NCBI GenBank assembly: GCA_050014415.1
Contig: JBEKDJ010000015.1
Location: forward strand, 1-29,895
Length of the DNA: 29,895 nucleotides
Direction of reading: 5' to 3'
Origin: JBEKDJ01 sp050014415
GTDB lineage: Bacteria; Desulfobacterota; BSN033; UBA1163
Positions 22,506 through 29,601 of the stretch are shown here, one piece after another. Within the stretch, counting starts at the first letter, position 1; every line of letters starts with the position of its first letter. The position numbers were made by a program, and so were the translations under genes. The notes below the pieces were generated by a model. The model worked only from the letters and a program-made list of their open reading frames with translations. It had not been told where the DNA came from and did not search any database.

Positions 22506-24923
22506 ATGAAACAGAAAAAACATGAACCTGGAAATCGATATAAGAAGAGGGGACAGAGAGGGTGGACGCTTTATGTCATCTATGCCTTCATCCTCTCCGC
22601 ATCTTTTCTTGTCCTCTCAGGGGTCCTCCTCTTCCTATACTACTCCAGATACCTCCCTGATTTTAGGCCGCTGAAAGAGGGACAGCCCAATGCCTACTCG
22701 ATTCTCTATTCTGAGGAGGACGAGGTCGTTGGGAAGTTTCTAATGGACAATCGAATCCCGGTCCCCTATGGACGTATTCCCAAGACCTTGGTTGACGCCT
22801 TCATCGCCGCAGAGGATGCAGATTTTTTTCAACACAAAGGGATTGACTACAAAGGAATTGCCCGTGCCATGTTCAAGAACCTAATGGCAGGACGAATCGT
22901 CCAAGGGGGAAGTACGATTACGCAGCAGGTGACCAAGACCTACTTTCTCACTCCTAAGAGGAGTCTCCTTCGAAAATTGAAGGAGGTGGCCTACGCTTTC
23001 GGTCTGGAGCAAAACCTGACAAAAGAGGAGATTCTTTCACTCTATTTGAACAACATCTATCTCGGTAACGGAGCCTATGGCGTTGAGGCAGCCAGCGAAA
23101 GCTACTTCAACAAGCGCATAGACCAGCTCAATCTGGCGGAGATGGCCATGATGGCAGGTCTGGTGAAGGCTCCCAGCCGTTATTCTCCTGTCAACAACTT
23201 CAAGAAGGCGAAAGAACGCCAGGCCTATGTTCTCACGCGTATGGCTGAGTTGGGATTCATCTCCATAGAAAAAAAGGAGAACGCGGTTCGGGCTCCCCTG
23301 AAGGTTCAATCGAGAGAAAGTGCCTACTTCACCAAGGCACCTTACTTCACTGAGTTCATTCGACAGTATGTCGAGAGAAAATATGGGAAGGAAAAAATCT
23401 ATCAGCAAGGGCTAAGAATTTATACCACCCTTGACCTATCCCTTCAGAGAGCTGCTCAAAGGTCTGTGGAAACAGGGTTGAGGGAACTGGATAAGAGACA
23501 GGGATTTCGAGGTCCTATCCAGACTCTCCCCCTGAAAGAAGTGATGGTCCTTTCCAATAAGAAGAAAGGAGGATTGAATCCAATCTCTCAAAACGAGATT
23601 CTAGAAGGGGTGATTCTTGCCAAAGACGACTCAAAAAAGTTCTATACCGTCTGGGTGGAGGATCGCAAGGGAATGCTCCCTTTTTCTGAAATGGTGTGGG
23701 CTCTCAACATCAAGCCATCATCTAACTTCAGACCGAAGCATGTGAAAACTCCTTCAGATCTCCTAAGCCCTGGAGACATGGTCCACGTCCGAGTGAGGAA
23801 CCTCCCCAAGAAAGACCAGCCCCTTCTCCTAGCTTTGGAACAAGAGCCTCTCGTTCAAGGTGCCTTACTCTGCCTTGACCCCAAAACGGGATATATCAAG
23901 GCGATGGTGGGAGGTCGTGATTTTAGCGAGAGCCAGTTTAACCGAGCGTTGAATTCTCGAAGGCAACCCGGCTCATCATTCAAACCCTTTATCTACGCTG
24001 CTGCGTTGGAGAAAGGGTATACCCCTTCCACCATTCTGATGGACTCGCCCGTGGAATATTCAGATCACGACGGAGGAACCTACTGGGCCCCAAAGAATTA
24101 TGACAAGGATTTTATGGGCCCAATTACCTTCCGGAACGCATTGGCTCATTCCCGAAATGTCGTCACCGTAAAAATCCTTGATGACATCGGCTTAGGGTTC
24201 GCCCTCAAATTCTTCAAGAAATTGGGGATTGAATCTCCCATCAAGAGGGATCTCTCCATTGCCCTGGGCACTTCAGGAGTCTCCCTGTTGGAAATGGCTG
24301 CAGGCTTTGGGGTCTTTGCGAATGGAGGTAACCGGGTGAAACCCATCTTTATTAAGAAGATTGTGACCATGAATGGTGAGGTCATTGAAGAGAATTCCCC
24401 GTATGTTGAATTAGAGGAAAAAGAGGATGCCGTAGACTCGACTCTACGAGAAGAAGGAAAGGCTGAATCGCCTTCACCCGTTTCGAACGAGCATGCCATC
24501 TCTCCACAAAATGCGTTCATCATGACCCATCTCCTTGAGGGGGTCGTCCAACACGGAACCGGTCAGAGGGCGAAAGTCCTCGGAAGACCGATTGCAGGAA
24601 AGACCGGCACCTCGAGTGACTACGCAGATGCCTGGTTCATCGGATATACCCCTTCTCTTCTCCCGGCTGTGTGGGTAGGTTTTGATGACAAGACATCCCT
24701 GGGGAACGGTGAATCAGGGGCTCGGGCTGCCCTTCCCATCTGGATATCCTTTATGGATCAGATAATGAGGGATACCCCTGTTGAAAACTTCAACCCGCCT
24801 GATGGGATCACACTAATGAAAGTAGATATCGAGACAGGGCTGCCCAGTGAAGAAGGTTCCAAGGAGACCGTCATGGAAGCCTTTGTTGACGGTACACTCC
24901 CAGGAAAGGAAGGCCATAATTAG
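22506..24923 (+). CDS. mrcA: Penicillin-binding protein 1A (bifunctional class A PBP)
   Basis: 805 residues; polymerises glycan strands and cross-links peptides in the periplasm. A short basic cytoplasmic start is followed by one membrane span (about 21-46). The glycosyltransferase domain has EDADFFQHKGID (catalytic Glu103) and GGSTITQQVTKTYFL (134-148). The transpeptidase has S490-x-x-K493 in PGSSFKPF, S549-R-N in HSRNVV and K699-T-G-T in AGKTGTSSDY. An OB-like insertion lies between the domains (about 330-450), as in PBP1A. All catalytic motifs are intact. No Shine-Dalgarno sequence is visible before ATG 22506, which is odd for a gene of this kind; the terminator of the lipoprotein gene separates it from upstream transcription. 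Confidence 0.95.
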   Translation: MKQKKHEPGNRYKKRGQRGWTLYVIYAFILSASFLVLSGVLLFLYYSRYLPDFRPLKEGQPNAYSILYSEEDEVVGKFLMDNRIPVPYGRIPKTLVDAFIAAEDADFFQHKGIDYKGIARAMFKNLMAGRIVQGGSTITQQVTKTYFLTPKRSLLRKLKEVAYAFGLEQNLTKEEILSLYLNNIYLGNGAYGVEAASESYFNKRIDQLNLAEMAMMAGLVKAPSRYSPVNNFKKAKERQAYVLTRMAELGFISIEKKENAVRAPLKVQSRESAYFTKAPYFTEFIRQYVERKYGKEKIYQQGLRIYTTLDLSLQRAAQRSVETGLRELDKRQGFRGPIQTLPLKEVMVLSNKKKGGLNPISQNEILEGVILAKDDSKKFYTVWVEDRKGMLPFSEMVWALNIKPSSNFRPKHVKTPSDLLSPGDMVHVRVRNLPKKDQPLLLALEQEPLVQGALLCLDPKTGYIKAMVGGRDFSESQFNRALNSRRQPGSSFKPFIYAAALEKGYTPSTILMDSPVEYSDHDGGTYWAPKNYDKDFMGPITFRNALAHSRNVVTVKILDDIGLGFALKFFKKLGIESPIKRDLSIALGTSGVSLLEMAAGFGVFANGGNRVKPIFIKKIVTMNGEVIEENSPYVELEEKEDAVDSTLREEGKAESPSPVSNEHAISPQNAFIMTHLLEGVVQHGTGQRAKVLGRPIAGKTGTSSDYADAWFIGYTPSLLPAVWVGFDDKTSLGNGESGARAALPIWISFMDQIMRDTPVENFNPPDGITLMKVDIETGLPSEEGSKETVMEAFVDGTLPGKEGHN

Positions 24924-25007
24924 GAAAATCCCCCGGGCGATATATCCGTTCTTCACAAGGTTTGCCGGGGATGCTTCTGCTCCACCGAATGATGAAGGGA
25001 GAGAGTG

Positions 25008-25436
25008 ATGGGAGACGAGGAAATCAGAGATATCTTGTCCGCCTGCAAGACCGTGGCCGTGGTGGGGATTTCGCCCAAGGAGGATCGGCCCAGTTAAACG
25101 GTGGCCTCCTATCTCAAGTCGAAGGGCTATCGCATTATCCCTGTCCGGCCTGATGGTGATGTCATCTTAGGTGAGAAGGTCTATCGTATCCTGCAGGAGA
25201 TTCCTAAAGAGGTGGAAGTCGATGTCGTAGATATCTTCCGAAAATCGGAAGATGTCTTGCCCATTGTCGAGGAGGCGATCCAACGGCGAGCCAAGGGGGT
25301 CTGGATGCAGGAAGGGGTTGCCAATGTAGAGGCTGGAGCCAAAGCCCGACGGGCTGGATTGAAGGTGGTAATGGATCGTTGCATGAAGAAAGAACACCAA
25401 CGTCTCATTAAGCCAAATTCCGATTTCAGATCTTAG
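25008..25436 (+). pseudogene. CoA-binding-domain protein interrupted by TAA
   Basis: A CoA_binding (YccU-like) gene of about 142 codons. ATG 25008 follows GGGAGAG, and the frame reads MGDEEIRDILSACKTVAVVG, then ISPKEDRPS, then TAA (25095-25097), then TVASYLKSKGYRIIPVRP. In homologues the place of the TAA is usually Tyr (DRPSY), so one base change from TAT or TAC explains it. The rest of the domain is intact: LGEKVYRILQEIP, VDIFRKSEDVLPIVEEA, KGVWMQEGVANVEA and the end CMKKEHQRL. Translation could restart at GTG 25101, but without the first Rossmann strand. The last residues (SDFRS) come from the flanking repeat. It is a recent pseudogene or a sequencing error; UAA is not a selenocysteine codon. 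Confidence 0.8.
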
Positions 25437-25486
25437 ATTTCAGATTTACTTTTTCCAATCTCAAATCTGCAATATGTTTACGATTA
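25420..25486. repeat. 'atttcagat' degenerate repeat
   Basis: Imperfect copies of atttcagat(c/t)t (gatttcagatcttagatttcag and then aatctcaaatctgc in inverted sense) fill the gap and the last codons of the upstream gene. It is similar in style to the other intergenic repeats in the window. Confidence 0.5.
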
Positions 25487-25494
25487 TTTAAGCA

Positions 25495-26604
25495 TCAAGA
25501 TCCTAAGATGGTCCTTCGGCCATTATACCTCTCTACATCATACTGAGTCTCAACGTCCACCAGGCTCAATTGGCCAATCGCCTCTCCTAATGGAACGGCA
25601 GTGATCCGCCCATTTCGATAACTCACCATCTTTCCAAAATCCTCTTTTACGATCAAGTCGACTGCTGCAATCCCAAAATACCTTCCCATCCTCCGGTCAT
25701 ATGCACAGGGAACCCCTCCCCGCTGCAAGTGACTCAGGGTAATGCTACGTGTTTCTATCTTTGTCGAGTGCGAAATCTCTTTTGCTATGAATTCTCCTAT
25801 CCCGCCCAATGTCTTATGACCAAAACTATCGGTGCCCTCTTCTTTGGCGATCGGACCATATCCCGAAGGCTTTGCTCCCTCGGCAGTGACGATAATTTCG
25901 TAGCGAAGTCCTTTGCTTTTTCCTTCCGAAACTAGTTCATTGACCCTTTCAATCTCAAAATCGTATTCTGGGATCAGAATGATATAGGCACCACTCGACT
26001 CTCCCCCCTCAAGGGCCAACCAACCCGCGTGCCTTCCCATCGTCTCCACCACGAAGATCCTTCTGTGGGACCCAGCCGTGGTTCTGAGGCGGTCTATCTC
26101 ATCCGTAATTACATTCACCGCGGTCTCAAAGCCGAGTGTGTAGTCAGTTCCAGAAAGGTCTTTATCAATCGTCTTTGGAATGCCGACCACTTTCACACCT
26201 TCAAGAGAGAGCTTGTGAGCCACCCCAAGGGTATCCTCGCCTCCGATGGCCACTAGAAAATCGACATGATACCGTTCAATATTCTGGTGAACAATCCTGG
26301 ACCGTTCATTCCTGGGATCGTAGGGATTCGTCCTTGATGTTCCCAGCATGGTCCCTCCATGTCTATCCCAGGTCCTCACCATCTCCTCTGTCAATGTGAA
26401 AACTCTAGGGCCTGGGGCTCCCTCATCCCCCTCTGGCTCAACCAAACCCTTCCAGCCATCACGAATTCCAACAACCTCATATTGGATCTTCCTCGTCCTT
26501 TGGAGGCGGTCATCCGACGCTGTTTTCACCACCCATTTGATTGCCGGATTCAGCCCAGCACAATCTCCACCCCCTGTAAGAATGCCGACCCTCTTCTTTT
26601 CCAT
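25495..26604 (-). CDS. 6-phosphofructokinase, pyrophosphate-type signature
   Basis: 369-residue phosphofructokinase, phosphorylating fructose 6-phosphate in glycolysis. Two residues that mark the phosphoryl donor point to pyrophosphate: GGEDT (121-125) carries Asp where ATP enzymes have Gly, and PKTID (143-147) carries Lys where ATP enzymes have Gly. The catalytic base is D147; the next motif is TIDKD instead of the usual TIDND, so N148 is Lys. The sugar-binding MGRHAGWLALEG is at 189-200 and the later HLQRGG is present. It belongs to the group III/PPi family by length. A reversible PPi enzyme would save ATP in an anaerobe. ATG 26604 has GGGAGAG upstream. It lies about 195 bases after the DUF3467 gene on the same strand. 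Confidence 0.92.
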   Translation of the reverse strand: MEKKRVGILTGGGDCAGLNPAIKWVVKTASDDRLQRTRKIQYEVVGIRDGWKGLVEPEGDEGAPGPRVFTLTEEMVRTWDRHGGTMLGTSRTNPYDPRNERSRIVHQNIERYHVDFLVAIGGEDTLGVAHKLSLEGVKVVGIPKTIDKDLSGTDYTLGFETAVNVITDEIDRLRTTAGSHRRIFVVETMGRHAGWLALEGGESSGAYIILIPEYDFEIERVNELVSEGKSKGLRYEIIVTAEGAKPSGYGPIAKEEGTDSFGHKTLGGIGEFIAKEISHSTKIETRSITLSHLQRGGVPCAYDRRMGRYFGIAAVDLIVKEDFGKMVSYRNGRITAVPLGEAIGQLSLVDVETQYDVERYNGRRTILGS

Positions 26605-26799
26605 TGCTCTCTCCCAATTTCGTCAAAGATGTATTTGTATTTGCAGAAGGCAATCCGCTCGTTCCCCGGGCTGTCATACATAGCCAGGGACCCCCGAGAA
26701 TTTGTGACGTCCTGAAAATTTCCCATCCCTTTAACAATCCAGTACGTAGGAACAATCTGAGGTCCTTGAATTCTATTATGTAAGAGAAGAGTCTCCAAC

Positions 26800-27087
26800 T
26801 CATGCGAGACCCACCTTCCCTTTTGGTTCTTCGGCAACTTGTATCATTCCAAATGTATTCTCGTATTTTGAAAGGTTTTCTCGAAGCGCTTCGAGAATAC
26901 GCTTCATATGGCCAGGGCTGACGATGACTCTCGCGGTTACAGTACCAGCCGGTGGTGCAACCATTAAGAAATCCAGAATAAATTCCTCTTTGGTGTGAGC
27001 CACCACCATGTTATTGGCGTACACACCACCCTGGAGTTCCTGAGGAAAGTTTACTTTGATTTCCTTACCTCCCGAACCATTTGGCAT
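26800..27087 (-). CDS. DUF3467 family protein
   Basis: 95-residue cytoplasmic protein of the uncharacterised DUF3467 family. The typical blocks are all seen: YANNMVVAHTKEEFILDFLM, VTARVIVSPGHMKRILEAL and NLSKYENTFG. The frame is open to 27240, but ATG 27087 is the start, since AAGGAGG precedes it by seven bases and the family sequence begins there. A near-consensus promoter lies at 27212-27240, giving a leader of about 120 bases. Such proteins are common in deltaproteobacteria and actinobacteria, without a known role. The phosphofructokinase gene is downstream and may share the transcript. Confidence 0.85.
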   Translation of the reverse strand: MPNGSGGKEIKVNFPQELQGGVYANNMVVAHTKEEFILDFLMVAPPAGTVTARVIVSPGHMKRILEALRENLSKYENTFGMIQVAEEPKGKVGLA

Positions 27088-27211
27088 AACAATCCCTCCT
27101 TGTTCCAGATTTAGAGTTGGTCCTAAGGTTGTGTATGTGATTTTCTGCGATGGCGGATAGAATTTCTGTGTCAGTTTGGATAGGCATCGAATTTCACTCC
27201 AATACAAGGCG

Positions 27212-27240
27212 AGTATAGGAGGTCCGTAGGAAGTTGTCAA
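27212..27240 (-). promoter_or_regulatory. Sigma-70 promoter of the DUF3467 gene
   Basis: Minus-strand TTGACA (27240-27235), exactly 17 bases, then TATACT (27217-27212). The -35 is perfect and the -10 is one base from consensus. Confidence 0.75.
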
Positions 27241-27679
27241 TGAAGTAAATGGACTTGTTCACCCTCAGTTTTTGTTGCACCAAGGACTAAGGAGGCGTCC
27301 CAGTTACGTGAGCCGCCCCCGGAGGCTTCATCGGCAGCACCATCTAGCAGTTGGTCACTTTAATTTGGACGTCATGCGGACTCCCCAGTGATGTATCGGG
27401 CCAGTTAGCTCACTCATCCAAGACGGCCTTAAGAAGGCCCGAAGAGCAGCTCGTCCAGGTGACATCGAGCATCCAATCCAAACCAGTGGGGTTGGGATAA
27501 GGGAAAACTGCGGGTGGACACCCATTTCGAGAGTAAATGGAAGAACCTGTAGTTTCTGCGAAGAATAATGCGGAAAACAATTGGGAAAAAATGGAAAGAG
27601 ATTTCCTTCCCATGACAGGGCTTTGGTGACTTTGGATAAATCCATGTCAAATTGTGTCAGTTCGTGTAAAAACTCACCC
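27241..27679. other. Intergenic stretch without a recognisable gene
   Basis: About 440 bases between divergent units. Open frames on the minus strand (up to 96 codons) have no protein-like pattern. No hairpin of note was found. Confidence 0.4.
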
Positions 27680-27695
27680 TTGGCACAAAACTTGT
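27680..27695 (+). promoter_or_regulatory. Sigma-54-like promoter upstream of the small protein and PilZ genes
   Basis: TTGGCACAAAACTTGT: the -24 element TTGGCAC is perfect, and the GG is followed after ten bases by GT in place of GC. The next gene starts at 27939, so a leader of about 230 bases would result. Confidence 0.5.
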
Positions 27696-27938
27696 AGTAT
27701 CCTAAGTATTATTAGGGGGTTTTCGTTGCTCGGTGTGTCAGAAATCTGTTCAAAATCAGAATTAAGGGGCCTTGGAGATGGTGGATCAGATTTTAAAGAA
27801 AACTTCTTACCAATCGGGCCGAAACTTTTTTCTCCTGGATCAAGGCGGAAATAGAGACGGAGTTGGTGGCAGCCCTGTTCAACACGCAGGGTTGTGATGA
27901 TCGAAACCTTCTGATATGGATTGTGGGAGGTGACGAAC

Positions 27939-28181
27939 ATGATGACAATTTATAAGGTCTTTTATAAGGATCATGCGCTTGAAAAAGGTGAGCTTATAGG
28001 CGCATTGGCAGAGAGAAGGAAGGATTTGAGGGGAAAAAACATAGTTGAATCTGGGTTGAAATGGGCAAGATTGGCGTTTGGCCACATGGTGAAAGATGAA
28101 CATGCGATCTTTGTCGTGCCCGACGAGTTGAACCTGAAGAACGATACCATAAGTGCCTGTGGAGAAGAGGGTGTTCAATAG
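27939..28181 (+). CDS. Small protein of unknown function
   Basis: 80 residues from ATG 27939, with GGGAGGTG about seven bases upstream; a second ATG follows directly. The sequence (MTIYKVFYKDHALEKGELIG, then ERRKDLRGKNIVESGLKWAR, then HAIFVVPDELNL) is basic, soluble and without signal or membrane segment, and reads like a real alpha/beta protein. I do not know its family for certain. It is followed 23 bases later by the PilZ gene on the same strand, and a sigma-54-like promoter stands upstream. A shared role in regulation or surface motility is possible but not shown. Confidence 0.6.
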   Translation: MMTIYKVFYKDHALEKGELIGALAERRKDLRGKNIVESGLKWARLAFGHMVKDEHAIFVVPDELNLKNDTISACGEEGVQ

Positions 28182-28204
28182 GGAATCACTTTGAGGTGAG
28201 ATGA

Positions 28205-28582
28205 ATGGGAACTGAACAGAGAAATGACGTTCGATTCACAGCAAAGGACAACGTAATGGTTGCCCTCCGTAACAGTTCGACTAGAATTGGGAAAGTCAAA
28301 GACATAAGTAGAGGAGGGCTGTCCTTCGAGCATACCTACCAAGAAGATCTGAACCGGACACCTTCACAAAGAGGTATCCTTCTTTGGACGGATGGGTTCT
28401 GGATGTCCACAGTACCCTGCAGGGTGGTATATGATATCCCAGTACCAACGCCCACCGAATATCAATCACTCACTATTCACCTGACAACGAGGCGCTGTGG
28501 AATACAGTTTGAGGTACTCTCAGAAGATCAGATGGCAAAATTAGACTTCTTCTTTAAAACCTACATCGCAGAAACGGCCTGA
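28205..28582 (+). CDS. PilZ-domain protein (predicted c-di-GMP receptor)
   Basis: 125-residue single-domain PilZ protein. The c-di-GMP motifs are present: R-x-x-x-R as RNDVR (6-10), and D-x-S-x-G-G as DISRGG (about 33-38). Beta strands follow, including CRVVYDI and RRCGIQFEVLS, the latter close to the usual G-I-x-F end. The C terminus is an amphipathic helix. It should bind cyclic di-GMP and pass the signal to a motility, pilus or exopolysaccharide system that is not in the window. ATG 28205 has only a moderate ribosome site (GAGGTGAG). It probably shares a transcript with the small gene upstream. Confidence 0.85.
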   Translation: MGTEQRNDVRFTAKDNVMVALRNSSTRIGKVKDISRGGLSFEHTYQEDLNRTPSQRGILLWTDGFWMSTVPCRVVYDIPVPTPTEYQSLTIHLTTRRCGIQFEVLSEDQMAKLDFFFKTYIAETA

Positions 28583-28815
28583 AACATGTGTATTCAATAC
28601 GCTGGATTCCAAGAATAGAGGAAATCAATTTCTTAGAGAGACGCACAGTTTCTTTTCTTGGATTGGGAAGTATGTTTGCTGGACATCTCTTTTGAGCGGC
28701 ATTTTTGCAAAACCTCATCCAGGCCCCCATCTTAACGCCCAGACCTCCCCATCACCTTACATATCCACAAGGAACTCCTCAAGATCTTAACGCGATTTCT
28801 CACACAGAAATGAAA
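28583..28815. other. Intergenic stretch without a recognisable gene
   Basis: About 230 bases between the PilZ gene and the tRNA remnant. I see no open frame, hairpin or repeat that I can support. Confidence 0.4.
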
Positions 28816-28845
28816 AAGGAGTTAACCACGTCGAGTCAACTCCTT
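28811..28845 (-). terminator. Terminator of the former tRNA-Thr gene
   Basis: On the minus strand, eight bases after the tRNA CCA end, AAGGAGTT (28845-28838) pairs with AACTCCTT (28823-28816), then TTTTTC follows. This is the usual layout of a tRNA gene terminator. Confidence 0.7.
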
Positions 28846-28853
28846 AAGTTCAC

Positions 28854-28896
28854 TGGAGCCGGCGGGGGGATTTGAACCGAGGACCTACTGATTACC
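28854..28896 (-). tRNA. tRNA-Thr(GGT) 3' half, integration remnant (attachment site)
   Basis: Exactly 43 bases matching canonical positions 34-76: anticodon GGT, AA, TCAGT (3' strand of the anticodon stem), AGGTC variable loop, CTCGG, TTCAAAT loop, CCCCC, acceptor CGCCGGC, U73 and CCA. Upstream of the anticodon there is no D-arm, 5' acceptor strand or T33, so it cannot be a functional tRNA. The T-stem pairs only in its two loop-side positions (CTCGG against CCCCC), as expected if the halves came from two different copies. Such a 3' half followed by the native terminator is what is left at the far end when an element integrates into a tRNA gene. The element would lie to the right, with the intact tRNA beyond the window. 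Confidence 0.75.
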
Positions 28897-28930
28897 TGGC
28901 CATAAAGCAAATACTAACCTATTGAAATCT

Positions 28931-29037
28931 AATTGGAATTAATCCCGCATTTCCAATTTTACAGTATAGAATTTACCAACGAAAATTAAGGCTTTTTTTG
29001 AGGTATCAAGCGATATATGGAAACAATTTGGAAACAA
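28931..29037. repeat. Inverted and direct repeats beside the tRNA remnant
   Basis: AATTGGAA (28931-28938) and TTCCAATT (28951-28958) are perfect inverted arms with a 12-base spacer. TGGAAACAA occurs twice, at 29018-29026 and 29029-29037. Short repeats of this type close to an attachment site could be integrase arm-binding sites. That is an inference from position. Confidence 0.4.
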
Positions 29038-29044
29038 AATAATC

Positions 29045-29093
29045 GGGCCTCCGAAATCTGAGAACAACCGGACGTTGGAGGCCCCCCTTTTTT
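29045..29093 (+). terminator. Rho-independent terminator inside the putative element end
   Basis: GGGCCTCC (29045-29052) pairs with GGAGGCCC (29077-29084), leaving a 24-base loop, then CCC and a run of six T. It would end plus-strand transcription, but no plus-strand gene precedes it within about 460 bases, so it may belong to a small RNA or a deleted gene. Confidence 0.65.
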
Positions 29094-29527
29094 ATTCTCC
29101 AAAAACATTGTTACTTGTAACCCACTGGACCGGGGGACCGGGGGTGGGAGCAGTCAAGAGGATGCCCCGGACAATGGGGTTGGATGAGTGTAGATGTCTC
29201 TCCCTCACACCACCGATGTACCAGTCTGGAGGTAAATGGTAGTCATTGCCGTTTTGGTCGTCGAGTCAATAATTACTTCCTGAAGTCAATAGAACGTTCC
29301 TCTTCTCTTCCAATGCAGATTTCAACCAGATATCGTCAGTTCGGGCAAAGTGCATTTATTGGCAAGATATCCTCGGTTTTATGGGGGGCCAAAACCACCC
29401 CAACATATTGGACGGTTGCCTCATTGACTTCTTCCTGTAATCCTTGTTTTTGAATCTCGTCAGGCAATACAATATTCCTAATGGAAATCAATAAGGAGAA
29501 ATTAAATCAGAAAAGAGGATGGACGGA
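29094..29527. other. Intergenic stretch, possible gene debris
   Basis: About 430 bases. A minus-strand frame from about 29500 to 29340 (PDEIQKQGLQEEVNEATVQY and on to a TGA) has a somewhat protein-like pattern, but no start or family can be given. It may be a gene remnant. Confidence 0.3.
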
Positions 29528-29552
29528 TAAAAAAAACGGGGAAAACCTCCCC
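29528..29552 (-). terminator. Intrinsic terminator after the DUF2950 gene
   Basis: On the minus strand GGGGA pairs with TCCCC around a short loop, followed by G and a run of eight T. It lies about 50 bases past the stop codon. Confidence 0.7.
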
Positions 29553-29601
29553 ATTCTAAGTTGAAAAATCGGCATATTGCAGACAATACCCTCTGAAAGG
29601 A

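Noticed and set aside
25095..25097. In-frame TAA in the CoA-binding gene as a recoded codon
   Set aside because: UAA is not used for selenocysteine or pyrrolysine, and a one-base change from a Tyr codon explains it.
26550..26837. 95-codon minus-strand frame between the phosphofructokinase and DUF3467 genes
   Set aside because: It overlaps both solid genes by tens of bases, has no ribosome site, and its sequence matches no family I know.
27355..27645. Minus-strand frames of up to 96 codons in the gap before the PilZ unit
   Set aside because: Composition is unlike a protein, several equal frames overlap, and none has a ribosome site.
29184..29453. 89-codon plus-strand frame
   Set aside because: Rich in Ser and Cys with no domain pattern; the minus strand of the same stretch looks at least as good.
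29340..29500. Minus-strand frame ending in TGA (after ALCPN) considered as a third selenocysteine gene
   Set aside because: No start site, no convincing hairpin after the TGA, and only about 20 codons to the next stop, so it is more likely debris.
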